A stretch of 56,134 nucleotides of DNA from Stutzerimonas stutzeri. Lineage in GTDB: Bacteria; Pseudomonadota; Gammaproteobacteria; Pseudomonadales; Pseudomonadaceae. Position 1 is the stretch's first letter, and the number at the start of each line of letters is the position of its first letter. A model generated the notes under the pieces. The model was not told the DNA's origin, did not search any database, and saw only the letters and a program-made list of their open reading frames with translations. The DNA lies in contig NZ_JAMOII010000023.1 in assembly GCF_024448985.1 (NCBI RefSeq), positions 1 through 56,134 of the forward strand, written 5' to 3'. Made by a program: the position numbers and the translations under genes. This document shows, one piece after another, positions 19,424 through 28,062 of the stretch.

Positions 19424-19521
19424 GCGGGCTGAAGCCCACCCTACTGTCATCGGTAGAGCGGGCTTCAGCCCACCGATGGGCCGCCCGATCCCCAGCTCGT
19501 AGGGTGGGCTTTAGCCCACCG
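19424..19521. repeat. Three clustered REPs, GTAGGGTGGGC family
   Basis: An inverted head (GGCGGGCTGAAGCCCACCCT, from 19424), a degenerate GTAGAGCGGGCTTCAGCCCA at 19453 and a clean GTAGGGTGGGCTTTAGCCCA at 19499. The remainder of the 394-base gap between the second NSS gene and hpd (19199-19423) shows no gene and presumably carries the hpd promoter. Confidence 0.8.
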
Positions 19522-19569
19522 AGGCCTGCGCAAGGCGCTGCCCTGCCATGCGACAAACGTCAATGGCCG

Positions 19570-20979
19570 CTAGATCAGCCCGCTGAGGTTAAGGAATACC
19601 AACACGATCGCCAGCGGCGTGCCAAAGCGCAGTAGCAGCCACCAAGCGCGGAACAGCCCGGCCTGCCGAATGCCGATGGCCTCGCGCACCGTCTGCTCTT
19701 TGAGCACCCAGCCAGTGAACAGCACCGTGCCGAGCCCGCCCAATGGCATCAGCCAGTTAGTGGTCAGGTAGTCGAGGCTGTCAAAGAAGGTCTTGCCGAA
19801 CAGCTGGTAGTCCGCCCACAAGTTGAAAGAGAACACGCTGCCCAGGCTGAGCAACCAGAGCACGGCACCGCTGACCAGCACCGCCTTGAGACGGCTCATG
19901 CGCAAGCGCTCAGTCATCCAGGCGATGCTGGGCTCGCTCAGGGAGATGGCGGAGGTCAGTGCGGCGATCACGAGCATGATGAAGAACAGCCCACCGACTA
20001 CCTGGCCCAGCGGCATCTGGCCGAAGGCAATCGGCAAGGTCACGAAGATCAGCCCCGGCCCCGCGCCTGGCTCCAGGCCATTACCGAACACCAGCGGGAA
20101 GATTGCCATTCCGGCCAGCAGCGCAACGACGGTATCGGCCAGCGCTACCAGCACGGACGTCTTGGCAATCGAGGTGCCTTCCGGCAGGTAAGAGCCATAG
20201 ACCATCATCGCCCCAGCCCCGAGGCTGAGGGTGAAGAAGGCATGGCCCAGCGCGACCAGCACGCTGGTGGCTGTCAGCTCGGAAAAGTCCGGTACGAAGA
20301 GGAATTTCAATGCCTGCATGAACTCGCCGGTCACCGCCGCATAGCCAACCAGCCCCAGCAACAGCACGAACAGACCGGGCATGAGAAAGCGCAGCGAGCG
20401 CTCCAATCCGCCGCGTACACCGAACCCGACGATCAGCATGGTCGCCGCCAGTACCAGCGTGCCGCAGATGGCCAACCGCATTGGGCTGGCCAACAAGGCG
20501 CCGAACACCTCGCCGCTGGCCTCGCCCGCCACGCCGTTGAATGCGCCGCTAAGCGTGGTAGGTACGTACGACAGCGCCCAGCCAGCCACCACCAGATAGA
20601 AACTCAGGATGAGGAAGCCTGTAAGCCCACCAATCCATCCCGCGGCGCGCCAGCGTGTGCTGGCACCGGCCTCACGAGCCAGGCGCGCAACCGCGCCATC
20701 CGGATTTTGCCGACCACGGCGACCAATCATCACTTCAGCCATCAGCAGTGGAATACCGATCAGCAAGATGCAGCCGAGATACACCAGCACGAAGGCGCCA
20801 CCGCCGTTCTCGCCGGTGATGTAGGGAAATTTCCAGATATTGCCGAGGCCGACGGCCGAGCCGGTGGCCGCAAGGAAGAACACCCAGCGCGAGGACCAGA
20901 GCCCACGCGCCGCGCTTTGCTGAGTACGAACGGAGGTGCCACCGAGAGAACCGGCGGCAATGCTGCTTTTGTCAGTCAT
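19570..20979 (-). CDS. Second sodium-dependent transporter, NSS family
   Basis: 469-residue paralogue of the carrier at 15638-17101. It again carries TGSAVGLGNIWKFPY in TM1 and about 12 membrane segments, but with a different N-terminus (MTDKSSIAAGSLGG). The ATG at 20979 has AGGA upstream and an A-rich CAAAAACAACAAG leader. It lies downstream of leucine dehydrogenase and upstream of hpd. It may import branched-chain or aromatic amino acids for those enzymes; the substrate is not determined. Confidence 0.92.
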   Translation of the reverse strand: MTDKSSIAAGSLGGTSVRTQQSAARGLWSSRWVFFLAATGSAVGLGNIWKFPYITGENGGGAFVLVYLGCILLIGIPLLMAEVMIGRRGRQNPDGAVARLAREAGASTRWRAAGWIGGLTGFLILSFYLVVAGWALSYVPTTLSGAFNGVAGEASGEVFGALLASPMRLAICGTLVLAATMLIVGFGVRGGLERSLRFLMPGLFVLLLGLVGYAAVTGEFMQALKFLFVPDFSELTATSVLVALGHAFFTLSLGAGAMMVYGSYLPEGTSIAKTSVLVALADTVVALLAGMAIFPLVFGNGLEPGAGPGLIFVTLPIAFGQMPLGQVVGGLFFIMLVIAALTSAISLSEPSIAWMTERLRMSRLKAVLVSGAVLWLLSLGSVFSFNLWADYQLFGKTFFDSLDYLTTNWLMPLGGLGTVLFTGWVLKEQTVREAIGIRQAGLFRAWWLLLRFGTPLAIVLVFLNLSGLI

Positions 20980-20991
20980 TGCGGATTCCTG

Positions 20992-21004
20992 CTTGTTGTT
21001 TTTG
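20992..21004 (-). promoter_or_regulatory. Candidate Crc/Hfq (CA) motif in the second NSS leader
   Basis: Minus-strand CAAAAACAACAAG immediately 5' of the AGGA ribosome site, containing an AACAACAA core typical of published Crc/Hfq targets. Confidence 0.5.
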
Positions 21005-21166
21005 TCAGGCTGCTTTCATTTGTGATGCACACCGGAACCGTTACAGCGAGGCGCTTCGCGCGCTATGGCAAACAACGCCATGAACTAACTGGCCGTGCTC
21101 GGCTGCGTTTCGCTGAATGGTTCCGTTCATGGCTCGGCAGTACGGCACGGGCTGCCGAAACGAAAC

Positions 21167-21185
21167 GGGCGGCACTGGGCCGCCC
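21167..21185 (-). terminator. Rho-independent terminator of leucine dehydrogenase
   Basis: A 7-bp GC stem GGGCGGC/GCCGCCC with a five-base loop, followed on the minus strand by GTTTCGTTTC. It starts 10 bases after the stop and separates the dehydrogenase transcript from the NSS gene. Confidence 0.65.
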
Positions 21186-21195
21186 TTTCTACTGG

Positions 21196-22281
21196 CTACG
21201 CGTGTAGTCGCTGCGGCTGCACGGCGGCGGTGCCGGTCAGGCGCTCGCGCGCCAGCCGATCGGCAATGATCGAGGTGGGCTCGCCACTGACAGCGGCACG
21301 CTCGAAGATTTCTCGCAGCGTGTCGGCGATGCCTTTCACGTGCGCATCGGTCTGGGCTGCGCTGCCGCCAATGCGTTGGTAATAGACGTCAATGATGCCG
21401 CCAGCATTGATGGCATAGTCCGGCGCATAGAGGTGGTTGCGACGCTGCAGCTCGACGCCAATCTCAGGGCTCGCCAGCTGGTTGTTGGCCGCCCCGGCGA
21501 TCACCGGCGCACGCAGGCTCTGCAGCGTTTCAGCATTGAGGACACCGCCCATGGCGCATGGCGCGAATACGTCCACGTCGAGCCCGTAGATGTCGTGCGG
21601 TCGAACTGCGTTGGCACCCAGTTCCTCCATCGCTCGCTGCACGTTGGCATCAAAGATGTCGCAGACCCACAGCTCGGCACCGGCCTCTTTGAGATGACGA
21701 GCCAGCCCGAGGCCGACATGCCCGACACCCTGTATTGCCACTTTGAGCCCGGTCAGGTCGTCGCGACCAAGGCGTTGGCGCACTGCTTCGCGCAGGCCGA
21801 CGTATACGCCAAGCGCAGTGGACGGTGACGGGTCGCCGCTGGCGATGCTGCCGTCGAGCAGAGTGCGCGGTGTCGCGCCGATGACGTGGCGGGTGCGCTG
21901 GGCGAATGCTTGCATTTCCGGCTCACCGGTGCCCGAATCCGCCGCCGTGATATAGCGGCCGCCCAGGCTGTCGACGAAATCGCCCATGGCGTGCAGCAGT
22001 GCCGGGCTCTTGCCGGTATGTGGATCGCCGATGATCACCGCCTTGCCACCGCCGAGCTTGAGCCCGGCCAACGAGGACTTGAGCGTCATACCGCGCGAAA
22101 GGCGCAGCACATCCCGCAAAGCATCGTCATCACTGGCGTAGGGGAACATACGGCAGCCGCCCAGAGCCGGGCCGAGCGTGGTGTCGTGGACGGCGATGAT
22201 GGCGCGCAGACCCGATGCCTTGTCATGGCAGAACACTACCTGTTCGTGGTGATCGAAATCGGGATGGGTGAACACGGACAT
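21196..22281 (-). CDS. Leucine dehydrogenase (Glu/Leu/Phe/Val dehydrogenase family)
   Basis: NAD-dependent oxidative deamination of branched-chain amino acids to 2-oxo acids. 361 residues. The glycine-rich active-site segment [17 protein letters not shown] places the two lysines at K68 and K80, as in Bacillus leucine dehydrogenase; the Rossmann motif is IQGVGHVG (about 185-192). The [11 protein letters not shown] form favours leucine over phenylalanine dehydrogenase, although in this neighbourhood an aromatic substrate cannot be excluded. It starts at 22281 with AGAGGA and a strong A-rich leader. The 2-oxo acid product is the kind of substrate used by the IOR encoded upstream. Confidence 0.9.
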   Translation of the reverse strand: MSVFTHPDFDHHEQVVFCHDKASGLRAIIAVHDTTLGPALGGCRMFPYASDDDALRDVLRLSRGMTLKSSLAGLKLGGGKAVIIGDPHTGKSPALLHAMGDFVDSLGGRYITAADSGTGEPEMQAFAQRTRHVIGATPRTLLDGSIASGDPSPSTALGVYVGLREAVRQRLGRDDLTGLKVAIQGVGHVGLGLARHLKEAGAELWVCDIFDANVQRAMEELGANAVRPHDIYGLDVDVFAPCAMGGVLNAETLQSLRAPVIAGAANNQLASPEIGVELQRRNHLYAPDYAINAGGIIDVYYQRIGGSAAQTDAHVKGIADTLREIFERAAVSGEPTSIIADRLARERLTGTAAVQPQRLHA

Positions 22282-22292
22282 TGCGGATTCCT

Positions 22293-22308
22293 CTGTTGTT
22301 GTTCTGTT
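22293..22308 (-). promoter_or_regulatory. Candidate Crc/Hfq (CA) motif in the leucine dehydrogenase leader
   Basis: Minus-strand AACAGAACAACAACAG directly 5' of the AGAGGA ribosome site; the best AAnAAnAA match in the window. Confidence 0.55.
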
Positions 22309-22397
22309 CAGGCGCCTGCAGTCCAGGCCCCTTCGAATGTTCTGTCTGCATACGCGCTTGCGTTTGCAGGCCGGGCGACGGCCGTGGGTCCAGAAAC

Positions 22398-22519
22398 CGG
22401 TGGGCTGAAGCCCACCCTACGGCCGCGCCGCTCGGACTGCTGTTGTAGGGTGGGCTTTAGCCCCCCAATGCGCGAAGCCCCGGCGGGCTAAAGCGGAACG
22501 CCGCGCGCCCGCCCGACTC
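22398..22519. repeat. REP pair, GTAGGGTGGGC family
   Basis: An inverted head ending CCCACCCTAC at 22420, then a head GTAGGGTGGGCTTTAGCCCC at 22444 with a degenerate inverted tail (CGGCGGGCTAAAGCGGAACG ...) running to about 22519. Confidence 0.75.
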
Positions 22520-22533
22520 CGTAGCGCTACGCG

Positions 22534-22588
22534 TCAAGCCGCCGGCTCGAACAGCCGTACGGTCTGCACCTCGTCGCCGCGGTTCAGC
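22534..22588 (-). repeat. Duplicated 3' end of the IOR gene
   Basis: 55 bases matching 22701-22755 (the last 18 codons of the IOR gene with its stop) at 54 of 55 positions. It sits 112 bases downstream of the true end. The copy stops exactly where a REPIN (22592-22671) begins. It has no start codon of its own and is a gene fragment. Confidence 0.9.
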
Positions 22589-22591
22589 CCG

Positions 22592-22671
22592 GTAGGGTGG
22601 GCTTCAGCCCACCACGTTGCTCGGAGATTCCGCTGGCGGATTGAAGCGGAACGCTGCCCGACCCACCCTAC
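22592..22671. repeat. REPIN, GTAGGGTGGGC family, between the IOR end and its duplicate
   Basis: 80 bp: head GTAGGGTGGGCTTCAGCCCA and inverted tail GCCCGACCCACCCTAC. Confidence 0.8.
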
Positions 22672-22700
22672 AAATCTCGCGAAGCGCTTTCGAACCGAAC

Positions 22701-25700
22701 TCAAGCCGCTGGCTCGAACAGCCGTACGGTCTGCACCTCGTCGCCGCGGTTCAGCTGCTCCTTGAGCACCTTCTCCTGCTGGCGAGCCTTGGCGATGGAG
22801 CGCTCCTTCACCGGGCCATAACCGCGAATCTGCTCCGGTAACGCGGCGATCGCCACGGCGGTGCGGTAGTTGCTCGGCTTGAGTTGCGCCAGCAGCGCAT
22901 CGAGGTTGCGTTCGTACTCGCTGATGAGCTCGCGCTCGACACGCCGGTCATGGCCGTAGCCGAACACGTCCAGTGGCGTCCCGCGCAGGAACTTCAACTT
23001 CGCCAGCACGCCGAAGGCGTTCAGCACCCAAGGACCGAGTTCACGCTTGCGTGGCTCGCCTGTGGTGCTGTCGCGCTTGGCCAGCCAGGCCGGCGCCAGA
23101 TGGAACTGCAACTTGTAGTCGCCCTCGAACTGCGCCTCGAGCTGCTGGCGGAAATCCGGCTCGCTGTACAGCCGCGCCACTTCGTATTCATCCTTGTAGG
23201 CGAGCAGCTTGAAGTAGTAGCGCGCCACGGCCTTAGACAGAGCCAGGTCATCAGCGGTATCCACCGCACGCACGCGCTCGACAATGGTGCGATAGCGTTT
23301 GGCATAGGCCGCGTTCTGATATTGGGTGAGAAAGTCCACTCGCCAATCGACGATCTCTTGCAGGGTTTGGCAGCGCGGCTCAGCCATTTCTACGGGACGC
23401 GCCAGCTTCTCGACCGCCTCGCGCTCCAGCACCGCACGGCGGCCCCAGCGGAACGCCTGCTGATTCAGTTCTGCGGCAACGCCGTTGATGCTGATGGCTT
23501 TCTCAATGGCTTCGGAAGACAGCGGCAACAACCCTTGCTGATAGGCAAAGCCGAGCAGGAACAGGTTGGTGGCGATGCTATCGCCCAACAGTCGAGTGGC
23601 CAGATGCGTCGCGTCAATGAAGTGGGTCTTGTCGGCGCCCACTGCATCCATCAACGCTTCGCGCATGGCTTTGCCAGGCACCTGAGCATCCGGGTTGCGG
23701 GTGAATTCAGCTGTGGCCGACTCGTGACTGTTGATCACTGCATGGCTGATTCGATCATTGAGGCGGGTCAGCGAATCATCACCGGCCGCCACGATGAGGT
23801 CGCAGCCCAGCAGAAGATCAGTTTCACCCGCGGCGATGCGCACGGCGTAGATGTCGTCCTGCTTGGCGGCGATGCGAATGTGTGTCACCACAGGGCCGAA
23901 TTTCTGTGCGAGCCCGGCCTGGTCGAGCACGGTGCAGCCCTTGCCCTCCAGGTGCGCAGCCATGCCCAGCAGTGCGCCAAGCGTCGTAACGCCGCTGCCG
24001 CCAACTCCTGGAATCAACACATTCCATGGGCGTTCTAGCGTCGGCCGCTGCGGTTCTGGCAGTTGATCACCCGCAATGCCGCCGGCCATCGCCTCGGGCT
24101 TGCGCAGCCCGCCGCCGTGCACGGTGACGAAGCTCGGGCAGAAGCCTTCGACACAGGAGAAATCCTTGTTGCAGGCGTTCTGGTCGATCTCGCGCTTGCG
24201 CCCCAGTTCGGTTTCCAGCGGCATGACCGCCAAGCAGTTGGACTTCTCGCCACAATCGCCACAACCCTCACACACGGCAGGATTGATAAATGCACGCTTG
24301 GCCGGGTCTTCCAGCTTGCCGCGCTTGCGCCGACGGCGCTTCTCGGTGGCGCAGGTCTGGTCATAGATGATCACCGAGACACCCTTGAACTCGCGCAGCT
24401 CTCGCTGGATGGCGTCCAGGTCGCGGCGGTGGTGAAAGCTGGTGATAGGCGCGAAGGTGTCGCGGGTCGGGTATTTGTCCGGCTCGTCGCTAACCAGCGC
24501 GATGCGCTTCACGCCCTCGTCAGCGACCTGCCGGCTGAGCTGATCGACGCGCAGTTCACCATCGATGGGCTGGCCGCCGGTCATGGCCACCGCATCGTTG
24601 TAGAGGATCTTGAAGGTAATGTTCACACCGGCTGCCACCGCAGCACGTACCGCCAGGCTGCCGGAATGGAAATAGGTGCCATCGCCCAGGTTCTGGAACA
24701 TGTGCGGCGTGTCGGTGAACGGCGCCTGGCCGATCCAGTTGACGCCCTCACCGCCCATTTGGGTAAAGGTCTCGGTGCGCCGGTCCATCCACTGCACCAT
24801 GTAATGGCAACCGATGCCGGCCGAGGCGCGGCTGCCTTCCGGTACTTTGGTCGAGCTGTTGTGCGGGCAGCCGGAGCAGTAATGAGGCGTACGCACAGTG
24901 TCGTAGCTACGGGCGGCCAGGGCTTTTTCCTTGGCCGACAGGAATGCCAGCCGCGCCTGGATGCTGTCGCTGGTATAGATCGGCGCGAGGCGTTTGGCGA
25001 TCACCCGGGCGATCATCGCCGGGGTCAACTCACTGAGGTTCGGCAACAATGAATTGCCCTGCTCGTCGAACTCGCCAACCACCCGTGGCCGCTTGTCCAG
25101 CGGCCAGTTGTAGAGTTGCCCGGTGAGCTGGTCTTCGAGGATGCTGCGCTTTTCCTCGACCACTAGAATCTCGTCCAGGCCTTGGGCGAATTCGTGCACC
25201 GAGACCGGTTCAAGCGGCCAACTCATACCGACCTTGAGCACTCGCAGGCCAACCGAGGCGCACAGCGCTTCGTCCAGGCCGAGGTCATCCAGCGCCTGAC
25301 GTACGTCGAGGTAGCTCTTACCGGTGGTGATGATGCCCAGACGCGGGTTCGGTGAGTCGAGCATGACCTGATTTAGGTTGTTGGCCCGGGCGAAGGCGCG
25401 TGCGGCGTAGATCTTGTAAAGATTAAGGCGTTTTTCCTGAGCCAGTGGCGGGTCCGGCCAGCGGATGTGCACGCCATCTTCAGGCAGTTCGAAATCATCG
25501 GGGATGCGCGTCTTTACGCGTAGCGGATCAACTTCCACCACGGCGGACGAGTCGACGTTTTCAGCAATGGTCTTCAGTGCCACCCAGCAACCGGAGTAGC
25601 GCGACAGCTCCCATCCGATGATGCCGTAATCGAGAATTTCCTGGACGTTGGCCGGGTTCAGCACGGGAATCGAGGCGGCGATGAAGGCGTGCTCGCTCTG

Positions 25701-26171
25701 ATGCGGCAAGGTCGAAGACTTACAGCCATGGTCATCACCGGCCAGTAACAGCACGCCGCCTTTTGGCGATACCCCTGCCGCATTGGCATGTTTGAACACA
25801 TCTCCGGCGCGATCAACACCCGGCCCCTTGCCGTACCACATGGCGAAAACGCCGTCGTATTTGGCTCCGGGAAACAGGTTGGTCTGTTGGCTACCCCAGA
25901 CCGCCGTCGCCGCCAGTTCCTCGTTGAGGCCCGGCTGGAAATGGATGGCGTGCTGCTTCAGGTAATCGCGGGCTTCCCAGAGGCTTTTGTCCAGCATGCC
26001 CAGCGGCGAGCCGCGGTAGCCGGAAATGAAACAGCCGGTGTTCAGGTTCTGAGCCTGATCGCGCTGATGCTGAAGCATGGGCAGGCGGGTGAGCGCCTGG
26101 GTGCCGGTGAGGTACAGATGCCCGGTTGCGAGCCGGTACTTGTCATCAAGGCGGATCTCGGCCAATGACAT
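22701..26171 (-). CDS. Fused indolepyruvate-type ferredoxin oxidoreductase (2-keto acid:acceptor)
   Basis: 1156-residue fusion of the IorA-like thiamine-diphosphate and IorB-like gamma parts, expected to convert aryl- or branched-chain 2-keto acids plus CoA to acyl-CoA, CO2 and reduced ferredoxin. N-terminal pyrimidine-binding part begins YLTGTQALTRLPML; CSGCPHN is near 435; the ThDP-binding GDGTYFHSG is near 494; a Cys cluster CEGCGDCGEKSNC (about 633-650) with nearby CNKDFSC and GFCPSF suits Fe-S binding; the gamma domain begins GVGGSGVTTLG near 720. The start at 26171 has AGGAGCG. It is divergent from an Lrp-type regulator. Of interest because it would give an acyl-CoA route for keto acids made by leucine dehydrogenase or PhhC. 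Confidence 0.9.
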   Translation of the reverse strand: MSLAEIRLDDKYRLATGHLYLTGTQALTRLPMLQHQRDQAQNLNTGCFISGYRGSPLGMLDKSLWEARDYLKQHAIHFQPGLNEELAATAVWGSQQTNLFPGAKYDGVFAMWYGKGPGVDRAGDVFKHANAAGVSPKGGVLLLAGDDHGCKSSTLPHQSEHAFIAASIPVLNPANVQEILDYGIIGWELSRYSGCWVALKTIAENVDSSAVVEVDPLRVKTRIPDDFELPEDGVHIRWPDPPLAQEKRLNLYKIYAARAFARANNLNQVMLDSPNPRLGIITTGKSYLDVRQALDDLGLDEALCASVGLRVLKVGMSWPLEPVSVHEFAQGLDEILVVEEKRSILEDQLTGQLYNWPLDKRPRVVGEFDEQGNSLLPNLSELTPAMIARVIAKRLAPIYTSDSIQARLAFLSAKEKALAARSYDTVRTPHYCSGCPHNSSTKVPEGSRASAGIGCHYMVQWMDRRTETFTQMGGEGVNWIGQAPFTDTPHMFQNLGDGTYFHSGSLAVRAAVAAGVNITFKILYNDAVAMTGGQPIDGELRVDQLSRQVADEGVKRIALVSDEPDKYPTRDTFAPITSFHHRRDLDAIQRELREFKGVSVIIYDQTCATEKRRRRKRGKLEDPAKRAFINPAVCEGCGDCGEKSNCLAVMPLETELGRKREIDQNACNKDFSCVEGFCPSFVTVHGGGLRKPEAMAGGIAGDQLPEPQRPTLERPWNVLIPGVGGSGVTTLGALLGMAAHLEGKGCTVLDQAGLAQKFGPVVTHIRIAAKQDDIYAVRIAAGETDLLLGCDLIVAAGDDSLTRLNDRISHAVINSHESATAEFTRNPDAQVPGKAMREALMDAVGADKTHFIDATHLATRLLGDSIATNLFLLGFAYQQGLLPLSSEAIEKAISINGVAAELNQQAFRWGRRAVLEREAVEKLARPVEMAEPRCQTLQEIVDWRVDFLTQYQNAAYAKRYRTIVERVRAVDTADDLALSKAVARYYFKLLAYKDEYEVARLYSEPDFRQQLEAQFEGDYKLQFHLAPAWLAKRDSTTGEPRKRELGPWVLNAFGVLAKLKFLRGTPLDVFGYGHDRRVERELISEYERNLDALLAQLKPSNYRTAVAIAALPEQIRGYGPVKERSIAKARQQEKVLKEQLNRGDEVQTVRLFEPAA

Positions 26172-26181
26172 GTGGCGCTCC

Positions 26182-26195
26182 TGTTTGTTTTTATC
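26182..26195 (-). promoter_or_regulatory. Candidate Crc/Hfq (CA) motif in the IOR leader
   Basis: Minus-strand GATAAAAACAAACA runs into the AGGAGCG ribosome site. The same string is found before the first NSS transporter, although the genes are unrelated. Confidence 0.45.
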
Positions 26196-26384
26196 GGAGT
26201 CTGGATAGCGTCTTGAGCTATCCGCCTAACAGTCGTGGGCGGCCGCACGGTAAGCCGTCCCACGCCAGCGACCGGCAGGGGATCACCCCACCGTTGCGCG
26301 TTGGATAAGAGTTTGGCCGTGACGAAGAGAGATTTTATTTCTACTTTTGCGGTGTAAGCGCTGTTGCGTGCATGATCCATCCAC

Positions 26385-26408
26385 TAACAACAACAAAAAG
26401 AGAACAAC
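26385..26408 (+). promoter_or_regulatory. A-rich CA-motif leader of the Lrp-type regulator
   Basis: TAACAACAACAAAAAGAGAA followed by CAAC ends two bases before the ATG at 26410. It contains AACAACAACAA and an AAGAGA ribosome site. If it is a Crc/Hfq target, the regulator itself is repressed together with its neighbours. Confidence 0.5.
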
Positions 26409-26409
26409 C

Positions 26410-26877
26410 ATGCAGACCCCGCTGAGCAGCATCGACCGTAAGATCTTGCTGCTGCTGCAACATAACGCCGACTTGTCTGCTGCAGAGATCGCGGAAAAGG
26501 TGGAGCTATCGCAATCCCCCTGCTGGCGCCGCATCAACCGCATGCAGGAGGAAGGGCTGATCGAACGCAAGGTCGCCTTGCTCAACCCCAAGAAACTCGG
26601 GTTGAACATGACAGTGTTCGTCAACATCAAGCTGTCCGCCCATGGCCGCAGCAACCTCGACGAATTCGAGCGCGCCGTAGTGGGCTATCCCGAAGTGCTG
26701 GAGTGCCACACCATGGCCGGCGAGTCGGACTATTTGCTCAAGGTGGTGGCCAAGGACATCGACAGTTACGAGCGATTTCTACGCGATCACCTGCTGCAAC
26801 GCCCCCACGTGCAGGAAGCCCATTCGCACATCGCGATGAGTGAAGTGAAACGCACCACCGAGCTGCCGCTGGACTAG
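26410..26877 (+). CDS. Lrp/AsnC family transcriptional regulator
   Basis: 155 residues: N-terminal winged helix-turn-helix (about 5-60; AAEIAEKVELSQSPCWRRIN) and C-terminal RAM/ligand domain (about 70-145). The start is taken at ATG 26410, which gives the family beginning (SSIDRKILLLLQHNADLS), not at the in-frame ATG 21 codons upstream. It is divergent from the IOR gene across 238 bases, the usual position of an amino-acid-responsive activator, so it likely controls the IOR/leucine dehydrogenase/NSS set. It ends in CTAG (26874-26877), which is also the stop of phnN on the other strand. Confidence 0.93.
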   Translation: MQTPLSSIDRKILLLLQHNADLSAAEIAEKVELSQSPCWRRINRMQEEGLIERKVALLNPKKLGLNMTVFVNIKLSAHGRSNLDEFERAVVGYPEVLECHTMAGESDYLLKVVAKDIDSYERFLRDHLLQRPHVQEAHSHIAMSEVKRTTELPLD

Positions 26878-27434
26878 GGCCTGGCGACAGGCGCCTGGTT
26901 GATCAGCTGGAGCAGACGCTGAACGGTCTGCTCCAGCGGCCCGGAATTGTCCAACAGCAACGCCTCGCCCTGCTCCGCTGCCCAAAACTGCTCGTTTCGC
27001 GCCAGCCGTGCTTCGATTTCCTCAAGCGACTCGCGCCCCCGCGCCAGCAGTCGCTGGCGCAGTACCGGCAGCGCCACCGTGAGCAATACTGGCAGCAGCT
27101 CCGGATAACGTTGGTGGGCCTCAGCCAGATAGGCTCGCGAGCCGTTGACCAGCACATCCTGGCCCGCTGCCAGCCAATCGTCGATTTCACGGGAAATGCC
27201 GTAGCTCAGGCCGTTGGCGCGCCAGTGCAGGGCGAAGGCGCCGGTCGCTTGCAGCTGCTCAAACTTCATGTCCGTCACCGCCAGGGCATCCTCCCCTACC
27301 GCCTCGGCGGAGCGGGTGATGGTGCGCCGCGCGATTCGGCACCCGCGTGCCTGCAACGGCTCACTAGCCGCCTGCAGCAGGCTGTCCTTGCCCGAGCCGG
27401 AAGGTCCCATCAGATAGATCAATCGCCCATTCAT
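26874..27434 (-). CDS. phnN: Ribose 1,5-bisphosphate phosphokinase PhnN
   Basis: 186-residue guanylate-kinase-like ATPase that makes PRPP from ribose 1,5-bisphosphate. P-loop at the N-terminus: LIYLMGPSGSGKDSLL. The length equals that of E. coli PhnN. The frame is open 36 codons further upstream, but the ATG at 27434 has AAGGTGG and starts at the P-loop strand. No other phn (C-P lyase) genes are nearby, so it may serve PRPP salvage alone here. It overlaps the Lrp-type gene tail to tail by four bases. Confidence 0.88.
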   Translation of the reverse strand: MNGRLIYLMGPSGSGKDSLLQAASEPLQARGCRIARRTITRSAEAVGEDALAVTDMKFEQLQATGAFALHWRANGLSYGISREIDDWLAAGQDVLVNGSRAYLAEAHQRYPELLPVLLTVALPVLRQRLLARGRESLEEIEARLARNEQFWAAEQGEALLLDNSGPLEQTVQRLLQLINQAPVARP

Positions 27435-27610
27435 CGACCACCTTCTACGTTGTCGTTCACCTGTTGCTCGCCAACAGGACGGCGAATTGTAAAGGCTGGA
27501 GTACCTGTCCAGCATGCAGCGGCCGGCCGGATGAGCCGCCACGATGCCGCCGAAAGTCGAGCCGCCGCCCCTGTTTCGTTCATCATCAGCGGCGTCTAGC
27601 TAACCGACGG

Positions 27611-28027
27611 TCATTCTGCCAATGGAATTCCACCCACCCGATCGCCGACGCCTGCGCCGTGCTGACGAAACCAGCCCTGATTGACCTCCAGTGCATACCG
27701 CGCCGGTTTTTCCGAACAGCGGATCGCCGTACTCAGAGGCTCCAGGTCGATGACATCGACGATGCGCCCCTGCTCGTCCATGAAGGCAGCCGAGAGCGGT
27801 AGCGGCGTGTTTTTCATCCACAGGCAATGACGGCGAAAATCATCGAAGCGAAACAGCATGCCGCGGTCGGCTGGCAGCTCGGTGCGTTCCATCAGCCCGC
27901 GGGCACGTTCGTTTGGTGAACGTGCGTACTCAGCCTGCAGCCGCGCATCGCCCACGCTCAGATCGAGCAGAGGTTCGGCGCTCACGAACGAGGGCAGCAG
28001 GATCAGCGGCAGCCAGGCGGCGCGCAT
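27611..28027 (-). CDS. DUF192 secreted protein
   Basis: 138 residues with a signal peptide (RAAWLPLILLPSFVSA, cleavage before EP) and one DUF192 domain (about 25-135) with the family landmarks RSPNERARGLMERTELP, GMLFRF and WMKNTPLPL. Function unknown. The ATG at 28027 is chosen because GGAG lies eight bases upstream and the signal peptide begins there; an ATG eight codons earlier also exists. It lies 35 bases downstream of the antiporter gene and is probably co-transcribed with it. Confidence 0.88.
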   Translation of the reverse strand: MRAAWLPLILLPSFVSAEPLLDLSVGDARLQAEYARSPNERARGLMERTELPADRGMLFRFDDFRRHCLWMKNTPLPLSAAFMDEQGRIVDVIDLEPLSTAIRCSEKPARYALEVNQGWFRQHGAGVGDRVGGIPLAE

Positions 28028-28062
28028 ATGAATGACTCCAGACATGTCCATGATTGCGTCGC

